Of a stretch of DNA of 5,736 bases, positions 1-3,790 are shown piece by piece. The position numbers and the translations under genes were made by a program. This DNA comes from Candidatus Aenigmatarchaeota archaeon (GTDB taxonomy: Archaea; Aenigmatarchaeota; Aenigmatarchaeia; QMZP01), in the NCBI GenBank assembly GCA_030673725.1, contig DAOVIL010000046.1:1-5736 (forward strand), written 5' to 3'. A model generated the notes under the pieces. That model had not been told where the DNA came from. It did not search any database and saw only the letters and a list, made by a program, of their open reading frames with translations. The number at the start of each line of letters is the position of its first letter. Position 1 is the stretch's first letter.

Positions 1-1
1 A

Positions 2-175
2 CCGGTCAAGAAAGCCAAACCCAAGAAACCAGCAAAGAAAGCAGTCAAGAAACCTGCCAAAAAGCCAGTGAAAAAGGCGGCCAAGAAACAGGCAAAGCTG
101 AAGCCAGCCAGGAAACCGGCGAAAGCTGCGCCAAAAGCAGTGAAAGCGGCAGCCAAGCCAGCAGTGCCCGAGAAG
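2..175 (+). repeat. Low-complexity tract coding a histone H1-like K/A/P tail
   Basis: The first 58 visible codons of the aminotransferase frame give 23 Lys, 16 Ala, 10 Pro and 5 Val, one Arg, and no acidic residue until Glu57. The tract is built from irregular PAKK, AVKK, KPVKK and PAKA units, and the DNA shows matching imperfect short repeats of aagaaa/gccaa type. Such composition is known from histone H1 tails, chlamydial Hc1/Hc2 and the tails of some bacterial HU proteins, where it binds DNA without a fixed fold. Its link here to an enzyme is directly visible as one uninterrupted frame. The tail runs off the left edge, so its total length is unknown. Confidence 0.85.
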
Positions 176-1411
176 ATTACTGTGAGCGTCAGGGCCAAGA
201 TGCCGTGCACAAAGGCAGCTGCGCTGGTGAACGATATACACAAGTACATAGTGCCGTCGACGCATCCGTACCCTCTTGTCATAAAGGGAGGCAATGGCTG
301 CTATTTGCAGGACATCGACGGAAACTGGTTCCTGGATTTCTCATCCCAGGTAGCGTCAACACCTTTAGGCTGCGGCCACCCTGCAGTCAAGGAGGCTATA
401 GCCAGAGTGATGGAACAGGGGATGCACAAGATAGCCGGCCAGGACTTCTACTGCGAGGAGCATTACGAGCTGGCCAGGAAGCTTGTGCAGATAACGCCCA
501 AGCACCTGTCAAAGGTGTTCCTGAGCAACACAGGGGCTGAAGCAGTGGAGAATGCACTGAAGTTCGCGTACAGGAAGATGGGACCCTTATTGGGCATATC
601 CTGCATAGGCGCATTCCATGGAAGGACGCTGGGGGCCCTGAGCTTCACGTACAGCAAGGACATCCAGAAGACCAACTACCCGCAGTTAAGGTACAGAAGG
701 ATACCGTTCTGCACCTCAGACACTGAGGCAGCTGTGCAAGACATCCACAGCGTGGTGGACAGGGACACGACTGCCTTCATCATAGCGGAATGTATACAGG
801 GAGAGGGCGGATACAGGATAGCAAGCCAGACCTTCATGAAGACCCTGGAGCAGGCTGCAAGGTCGAACAACATTGCCCTGATAATAGACGAGGTCCAGTC
901 AGGGATGGGCAGGACCGGGAAGTGGTGGTCGTTCGAGCACTACGGGATAAAGCCTGACATCGTATCAGCAGGCAAGAGCCTGCAGGTCGGCGCGACCATC
1001 AGCTCAGAGGAATGGGCCATAAAGGAGCCTGGTGCTGTCTCAAGCACATGGGGAGGCGGCGGCAGGATAGACATGGCGGTCGGGCTGGAGGTCATAAAGG
1101 TCATAGAGAAGGGGAAGCTCCTCCTGAACGCCACCAAGATGGGCAAGTACACACTGGACAGGCTGAGGGAGTTCGAGAACTTCCCTGGCGTGGTGGGGTA
1201 CGACGGCCTCGGCCTGATGCTGAGGGTAGACTTCAAGGACAAGGACAGAAGGAACGCAGTCCTTTCTAACTGCTTCAAGAAGGGCCTTGTCCTCCTGGGA
1301 TGCGGGAATGAATCAGTAAGGATACTGCCTCCCATGACAGTCGGAAAGGAAGAGATAGACCAGGGCCTGAGCATACTAGAACAAGTAATAAGGGAAGGGA
1401 AAAAGAGGTGA
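2..1411 (+). CDS. Class III PLP-dependent aminotransferase with Lys/Ala/Pro-rich N-terminal tail (5' partial)
   Basis: This is a fold-type I PLP enzyme of the 4-aminobutyrate/acetylornithine aminotransferase class, probably cytoplasmic, moving an amino group between an amino acid or omega-amine and a 2-oxoacid. The frame is open to the window edge, so the true start lies upstream; 469 residues are visible. Numbering from the first visible codon, residues 1-58 are a basic tail and about 63-469 the catalytic fold. Class III landmarks are SNTGAEA (175-181, PLP phosphate), FHGRT (205-209), IIDEVQ with Asp296 (pyridine nitrogen), SAGKSLQ with Lys325 as the likely Schiff-base lysine (codon 974-976), and STWGGGG (348-354), where many relatives have GGN. 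The GK..QV and STWGG wording recalls lysine 6-aminotransferases, but the archaeal broad-specificity transaminase/racemase group is equally possible, so substrate is not assigned. A GTG at 68 is a poor start because it lies inside the tail. The gene converges on the next one with one base between stops. Confidence 0.9.
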   Translation, partial: PVKKAKPKKPAKKAVKKPAKKPVKKAAKKQAKLKPARKPAKAAPKAVKAAAKPAVPEKITVSVRAKMPCTKAAALVNDIHKYIVPSTHPYPLVIKGGNGCYLQDIDGNWFLDFSSQVASTPLGCGHPAVKEAIARVMEQGMHKIAGQDFYCEEHYELARKLVQITPKHLSKVFLSNTGAEAVENALKFAYRKMGPLLGISCIGAFHGRTLGALSFTYSKDIQKTNYPQLRYRRIPFCTSDTEAAVQDIHSVVDRDTTAFIIAECIQGEGGYRIASQTFMKTLEQAARSNNIALIIDEVQSGMGRTGKWWSFEHYGIKPDIVSAGKSLQVGATISSEEWAIKEPGAVSSTWGGGGRIDMAVGLEVIKVIEKGKLLLNATKMGKYTLDRLREFENFPGVVGYDGLGLMLRVDFKDKDRRNAVLSNCFKKGLVLLGCGNESVRILPPMTVGKEEIDQGLSILEQVIREGKKR

Positions 1412-1412
1412 A

Positions 1413-1817
1413 TCAAGCCTCTTTGGGCTTGACCCTGGGTATCTGTACAGGTGGCGGCAGCTGCAAATCGTCTGCCATGTAGGCTATCTTCAGAAGGCAC
1501 CTCCTGAACAGGTGGTTCAGGATTTCCACAGACACATTCTCAGGAAGGCTTTTCTTCTTCTTCCATTGGTTCAGGATAGGACCGTTCTTCTCAGCAAGGT
1601 ACACTATCTCCCCGCCTATCTTTATCTCTGCTATCTGGGGGTCGTACTTTGTGCTGAACTCGAAGGACATGCTAAGGGCCTTCTTGTTGAGGGAAGCGAT
1701 GTTTATCTCCTTCATGTCTGTTATCTTGGGTGTGGAGTTGACCTTTATCTCTCCCTTTGACTCTCCCTTTGTCCTCTTGGCCTCCATTGACCTGAAGTTC
1801 ATTCCGATTATCGGCAT
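1413..1817 (-). CDS. Small conserved-looking archaeal protein of unknown function
   Basis: This 134-residue protein is one I cannot assign to a named family with confidence. It has no signal peptide or membrane segment. Residues about 5-75 look beta-rich (alternating stretches such as GEIKVNS, SMSFEFSTKY, AEIKIGGEIVYL). They are followed by a Lys-rich turn (86-89), a helix around 93-117, and a Pro-rich C-terminus, LQLPPPVQIPRVKP (118-131). A beta-sheet followed by a helix recalls SecB-like chaperones, but that is only a shape argument. The start is well supported: ATG at 1817-1815 follows GGAGGA (1829-1824) with a 6-nt spacer. The promoter lies in the shared AT-rich gap with the DJ-1 operon. 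A minus-strand U-run (1404-1400) lies just past the stop, inside the aminotransferase 3' end, and could terminate it. Confidence 0.8.
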   Translation of the reverse strand: MPIIGMNFRSMEAKRTKGESKGEIKVNSTPKITDMKEINIASLNKKALSMSFEFSTKYDPQIAEIKIGGEIVYLAEKNGPILNQWKKKKSLPENVSVEILNHLFRRCLLKIAYMADDLQLPPPVQIPRVKPKEA

Positions 1818-1823
1818 TTCATT

Positions 1824-1829
1824 TCCTCC
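1824..1829 (-). promoter_or_regulatory. Shine-Dalgarno site of the 134-residue protein
   Basis: Read on the minus strand this is GGAGGA, 6 nt before the ATG at 1817-1815. It is a strong match to the anti-SD end of 16S rRNA and fixes the start. It also shows that this transcript has a leader of at least a dozen bases. Confidence 0.75.
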
Positions 1830-1840
1830 GTTGCTTCAAA

Positions 1841-1868
1841 CTTATATAATTATACACGTAATATAACT
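1841..1868 (-). promoter_or_regulatory. AT-rich promoter region of the leftward gene
   Basis: The minus strand reads several overlapping TATA-like strings: ATTATATAAG at 1850-1841, TATAATTATA at 1856-1847 and GTTATATTAC at 1868-1859. Because the Shine-Dalgarno site at 1829-1824 must lie in the transcript, the more distal strings fit better as the real TATA box; the one at 1850-1841 would start transcription too close to the ATG. Which is used cannot be settled by eye. Confidence 0.5.
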
Positions 1869-1874
1869 TATAAG
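1867..1874 (+). promoter_or_regulatory. TATA box of the DJ-1/DJ-1/wHTH operon
   Basis: CTTATAAG sits about 40 bases before the ATG at 1914. With the usual archaeal spacing of about 25 bases the transcript would begin near 1895-1900. That leaves a short leader carrying the purine-rich GGAAGGGGGG (1901-1910) as ribosome binding site. This box and the leftward promoter are packed into about 35 bases, so binding at one may affect the other. Confidence 0.6.
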
Positions 1875-1913
1875 CTTTGGCAGGTTCTGCTGCCTGTTTT
1901 GGAAGGGGGGATT

Positions 1914-2426
1914 ATGGCGAAAGTCTTGATGGTTATAGCGCCCAATAACTTCAGGGATGAGGAATATTTTGAGACAAGGAAAGTGCTGGAATCAGAGGGA
2001 TCCTCTGTCATCACAGCCTCCAAGGACCTGGCGGCAGCGAAGGGCATGCTTGGAGGGGCTGCGGTCCCTGACATCGCCCTGGCTGACGTGAAGGCCGGCG
2101 ATTATGACGCAATAGTCTTTGTGGGAGGCTCAGGCGCAAAGGTATATTTCGATGATTCTGATGCAAAATCCCTGGCAAAGGACGCATTCCTGAAGGGGAA
2201 GGTGGTGGCTGCCATCTGCATCGCACCTACCATACTGGCGAACGCAGGCGTCCTGGATGGGAAGAAGGCGACCATCTTCAAGGACGAGGGGCTGATAGAC
2301 AACATGAAGTCCAAGGGGGCAGATTACACAGGAGAGGATGTCACTTCTGACGGAAGAATCATCACAGGAAACGGCCCCAGTGCCGCAAAGGAGTTCGGGA
2401 AGAGGATAGCGGAGGCGCTCAGATGA
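1914..2426 (+). CDS. DJ-1/PfpI superfamily protein, first of a tandem pair
   Basis: This is a 170-residue class I glutamine-amidotransferase-like protein of the DJ-1/PfpI superfamily, whose members include chaperones, glyoxalases/deglycases and proteases; the exact activity is not assigned. It opens with the usual strand MAKVLMVIAP. The FRDEE motif at 13-17 supplies Glu17, the usual partner of the nucleophile. IVFVGGSG (67-74) precedes the nucleophile elbow AAICIAP with Cys102. IITGNGPSAAKEF (149-161) is the conserved C-terminal loop. Cys102 is followed by Ile, not the His of PfpI-type proteases, and no His is seen near residues 120-135, so a protease triad is not evident. An upstream in-frame TTG (1899) exists, but ATG 1914 is preferred because GGAAGG (1901-1906) lies 7 nt before it. 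Its stop overlaps the next start as ATGA. Confidence 0.9.
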   Translation: MAKVLMVIAPNNFRDEEYFETRKVLESEGSSVITASKDLAAAKGMLGGAAVPDIALADVKAGDYDAIVFVGGSGAKVYFDDSDAKSLAKDAFLKGKVVAAICIAPTILANAGVLDGKKATIFKDEGLIDNMKSKGADYTGEDVTSDGRIITGNGPSAAKEFGKRIAEALR

Positions 2427-2959
2427 AGCGGGTTCTCATACCACTGGCAGAAGGCTTCGAGGAGATAGAGGCCACTGTATGCGCCAATATCCTGAGAAGG
2501 GCAGGGATAGAAGTCGTGATGGCAGGGATACCTGGTTCGCTCGTGAAAGGCGCCAGGAACATAAGGATAATGGCTGACAAGAAGCTTATGGAAGTCAAGC
2601 CGGAAGAGTTTGACGCGATAATCCTGGTTGGCGGCGACCCGGGGTACAAGAACCTGGGGCTGTCTGCCAAGGTGATGGAGGCTGTGAGAGACTTCGAGGC
2701 AAAGGGCAAGCTTGTTGCGGCTATATGCGCTGCCCCTGCCCTCCTTTCAAAATTAGGCTTGCTTGAAAAGAGGGTATCCACTATATATCCCGGGATGGAG
2801 AGGGAGATTCCCAGGCCAAGGGGCCATAGGGTTGTGCATGACGCCAACATAATAACATCCCAGGCCCCAGGGACAGCGGTTGAGTTCAGCCTGATGATAG
2901 TGGAGAACCTGGTGGGGGAGCACAAGGCAATGGAAGTAAGGAGAGACATCGTATGCTGA
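2423..2959 (+). CDS. DJ-1/ThiJ family protein, second of the tandem pair
   Basis: This 178-residue protein is closer to the DJ-1/YajL branch than its neighbour. GFEEIE (11-16) supplies Glu16, the residue that lowers the nucleophile pKa. AIILVGGDPG (65-74) follows, then AAICAAPALL with Cys102 at the elbow, then GHRVVHD (134-140) with His135 and His139. SQAPGTAVEFSLMIVENL (146-163) matches the family's C-terminal signature. The family protects against oxidative and carbonyl damage as a redox-sensing chaperone or deglycase; whether this member is enzymatic cannot be read from sequence. GGAGG at 2411-2415 lies 7 nt before the ATG, inside the end of the upstream gene, and the 4-nt ATGA overlap suggests translational coupling. 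The paralogues differ too much to be a recent duplication. The extra C-terminus (165-178) ends in Cys178. Confidence 0.92.
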   Translation: MKRVLIPLAEGFEEIEATVCANILRRAGIEVVMAGIPGSLVKGARNIRIMADKKLMEVKPEEFDAIILVGGDPGYKNLGLSAKVMEAVRDFEAKGKLVAAICAAPALLSKLGLLEKRVSTIYPGMEREIPRPRGHRVVHDANIITSQAPGTAVEFSLMIVENLVGEHKAMEVRRDIVC

Positions 2960-3171
2960 GTGATACTGAAAGGAAGATACTGGAAATCATGTCCAAGCAG
3001 CTGCTTATCAACAAGGGAGAGCTCATATCCAAGCTGGAGCAGTCAGGAGTGAACGGCACAGGCCTGAACCTGAGCAAGCTGCTGGAAATGGGTTACGTGG
3101 AGAAGGTTGAGTCCCTTGGGGTATGCTACGTCCTGACGCAGTCAGGGCAGAGGGCAGCAAGGGCCCCGTGA
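2953..3171 (+). CDS. Small winged-helix DNA-binding protein, candidate regulator
   Basis: This 72-residue protein is nearly all one winged helix-turn-helix domain: helix 1 at about 3-15 (SDTERKILEIMSK), helix 2 at about 20-30 (NKGELISKLEQ), a recognition helix at about 36-46 (TGLNLSKLLEMG), and a beta wing at about 48-62 (YVEKVESLGVCYVLT). The pattern resembles single-domain MarR/PadR-like archaeal regulators. There is no sensor domain, but Cys58 lies in the wing and could in principle respond to oxidation (inference). The start overlaps the second DJ-1 gene by 7 nt, and AAGGAG (2938-2943) stands 9 nt before the ATG, so it is translated from the same transcript. A local regulator of its own operon or of the divergent gene is plausible. 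The family is called from helix pattern only. Confidence 0.78.
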   Translation: MLSDTERKILEIMSKQLLINKGELISKLEQSGVNGTGLNLSKLLEMGYVEKVESLGVCYVLTQSGQRAARAP

Positions 3172-3183
3172 GCTTCCAGCTGG

Positions 3184-3213
3184 TTTTAAATCCAAACAAC
3201 GCTTATAGTTATA
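3184..3213 (+). promoter_or_regulatory. Probable promoter of tRNA-Gln
   Basis: TTTTAAAT (3184-3191) is centred about 29 bases before the tRNA 5' end, and a second AT-rich string, CTTATAGTTATA, lies at 3202-3213. With a leader of a few bases to be trimmed by RNase P, the first string fits the archaeal TATA position. The second is too close unless it only helps melt the start site. Confidence 0.5.
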
Positions 3214-3238
3214 CATAGCCCCGTAGTCTAGCGGTCAA

Positions 3239-3268
3239 ACACCTTTTCAAAAGGAATTGGTGGACTAG
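3239..3268 (+). other. tRNA-Gln intron 1 (position 21/22, D arm), 30 nt
   Basis: A BHB motif sets the borders. Exon GGTC (3233-3236) pairs with intron GACT (3263-3266) as the 4-bp central helix with one G-U. Three-base bulges AA^A (3237-3239) and AG^G (3267-3269) hold the cut sites. The inner helix is CACC/GGTG (3240-3243 with 3259-3262). Cutting there restores the canonical D loop AGCGGTCAA followed by GGAT. The outer helix is weak (C3232-G3270 only, then mismatches), so this is a relaxed motif, usually needing a broad-specificity splicing endonuclease. The intron also holds the near-perfect palindrome CCTTTTCAAAAGG (3242-3254). Confidence 0.82.
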
Positions 3269-3284
3269 GGATACTGGTCTTTGG

Positions 3285-3321
3285 CGCACGCCAAAGAGCT
3301 GACGCAATAGCGTGTGAGGAT
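3285..3321 (+). other. tRNA-Gln intron 2 (canonical position 37/38), 37 nt
   Basis: This is a full BHB. The outer helix is the anticodon stem CTGGT/ATCAG. The central 4-bp helix is exon CTTT (3279-3282) with intron GAGG (3316-3319). Bulges are GG^C (3283-3285) and AT^A (3320-3322), and the inner helix is GCACGC/GCGTGT (3286-3291 with 3310-3315). The cuts leave a 7-nt anticodon loop. An 18-nt loop (3292-3309) closes the intron hairpin. Confidence 0.88.
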
Positions 3322-3360
3322 AATCAGTGACCCCGGTTCGAATCCGGGCGGGGCTATCCA

Positions 3361-3376
3361 TTTTGGGTAACCAAAA
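3361..3376 (+). terminator. T-run and small hairpin after tRNA-Gln
   Basis: TTTTGG (3361-3366) and CCAAAA (3371-3376) form a 6-bp inverted repeat around the GNRA-type loop GTAA. The TTTT directly behind the tRNA may act as the archaeal U-run terminator; the hairpin could mark the 3' end or be incidental. It lies immediately upstream of the TATA box of the next gene. Confidence 0.4.
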
Positions 3377-3378
3377 CG

Positions 3379-3386
3379 CTTATAAA
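3379..3386 (+). promoter_or_regulatory. TATA box of the 113-residue protein gene
   Basis: CTTATAAA lies about 34 bases before the ATG at 3417, which would place the transcript start near 3407-3412. The mRNA would have a very short leader of under 10 bases, with at most a weak GGTGA (3409-3413). Confidence 0.6.
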
Positions 3387-3394
3387 CCCTATAG

Positions 3395-3415
3395 TGTCAC
3401 TATTAAGTGGTGACA
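3395..3415 (+). promoter_or_regulatory. Inverted repeat between TATA box and start codon, candidate operator
   Basis: TGTCAC (3395-3400) and GTGACA (3410-3415) are perfect 6-bp arms spaced by 9 bases, overlapping the predicted transcript start. A second nested repeat, CACT/AGTG (3398-3401 with 3406-3409), lies in the same bases. A dyad here suits a repressor site, but 6-bp arms can arise by chance. Confidence 0.4.
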
Positions 3416-3416
3416 T

Positions 3417-3758
3417 ATGGATACAGAAACCAGCAGGAAAATAAGCGCCCCCACATGGGAGACATGCTTCCAGATGGATGTGGGAGGCAAGGTTTACAGT
3501 GCCAAGTACTGGAGGGACGGTACCAGGGGCCTCGATGTGTGCACCGATGACGGCGAGATACTCTATTCACTCAAGTTCGACACCAAAGGCGGATTTCTGG
3601 AAGGAAAGGAGAGAAAGGGTGATTCAGTTTATTCGATAAACAGGAAGGGGTTGGGATTTTTTGCCACCAGGTATGATGACCACATCCAGTGGCTTGCCAG
3701 AAACCTTGATCCCAAGGTCTGCAATGAAATGGTTGAGCTCTTCACCCTAGGATTCTAA
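3417..3758 (+). CDS. Hypothetical protein, 113 residues, unrecognised
   Basis: I do not recognise the family. The protein has no signal peptide or membrane segment. Residues about 15-80 look like a run of beta strands with tight turns (FQMDVGGKVYSAKYW, GLDVCTDDGEILYSLKF, SVYSINRKGLGFFATRY). The C-terminus (about 88-110) is probably a helix (DHIQWLARNLDP and NEMVELF). Three cysteines (17, 42, 102) are scattered, and there is no metal-binding CxxC pair. The ATG at 3417 follows a good TATA box and leaves only a minimal leader. GC content and AGG/AGA usage are like the neighbours, so there is no sign of recent transfer. It stands between tRNA-Gln and argS, 32 bases from argS. Coding status rests on its own promoter, an open frame with no competing long frame there, and neighbour-like codon use. 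Confidence 0.75.
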   Translation: MDTETSRKISAPTWETCFQMDVGGKVYSAKYWRDGTRGLDVCTDDGEILYSLKFDTKGGFLEGKERKGDSVYSINRKGLGFFATRYDDHIQWLARNLDPKVCNEMVELFTLGF

Positions 3759-3760
3759 GA

Positions 3761-3770
3761 AATATAACAT
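3761..3770 (+). promoter_or_regulatory. Probable promoter of argS, leaderless
   Basis: AATATAACAT is centred about 26 bases before the ATG at 3791, the archaeal TATA-to-start distance. No Shine-Dalgarno sequence is present in the bases before the ATG. This fits a transcript that begins at or next to the start codon. Read-through from the hypothetical gene 32 bases upstream is also possible. Confidence 0.5.
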
Positions 3771-3790
3771 AAAGTCCCTATAATTAAGAT

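Larger units (their letters stand above)
3217..3356 (+). tRNA. tRNA-Gln (anticodon UUG) with two introns
   Basis: Removing two introns leaves a regular 73-nt tRNA. The acceptor is AGCCCCG/CGGGGCT (3217-3223 with 3349-3355) with discriminator A3356. U8 A9 are followed by D stem GTCT/GGAT with D loop AGCGGTCAA. The anticodon stem is CTGGT/ATCAG, with loop CTTTGGA holding anticodon TTG (3281-3283). The variable region is 4 nt, and the T arm is CCCGG/CCGGG around TTCGAAT. A1-U72 and A73 with anticodon UUG fit archaeal tRNA-Gln. CCA is not encoded: the next bases are TCCA, so CCA would be added by the CCA-adding enzyme. Introns are at 3239-3268 and 3285-3321. The D stem has two G-U pairs, and one G-U lies in the anticodon stem. 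The gene is alone between the wHTH gene and a hypothetical gene. Confidence 0.93.

Noticed and set aside
68..70. GTG at 68 as the start of the aminotransferase
   Set aside because: The same frame is open to base 2 with the same K/A/P composition, and no ribosome site precedes the GTG; it is a Val codon within the tail.
940..1500. 186-codon minus-strand frame across the aminotransferase end
   Set aside because: It is a shadow of the aminotransferase frame and also overlaps the 134-residue gene, with no ribosome site or recognisable domain.
1899..1913. TTG start extending the first DJ-1 protein by five residues
   Set aside because: The extension covers the purine-rich ribosome site itself and is close to the expected transcript start; ATG 1914 begins at the usual first strand of the fold.
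2419..2949. 176-codon minus-strand frame opposite the second DJ-1 gene
   Set aside because: It mirrors the DJ-1 frame almost end to end, while the plus strand has all the family motifs.
3285..3321. Box C/D or H/ACA guide RNA inside tRNA intron 2
   Set aside because: At 37 nt it is too short, and no RUGAUGA/CUGA pair in proper spacing is visible.
3357..3360. Encoded CCA end of tRNA-Gln
   Set aside because: The CCA at 3358-3360 is separated from discriminator A3356 by a T, so it is not in register; CCA is added after transcription.
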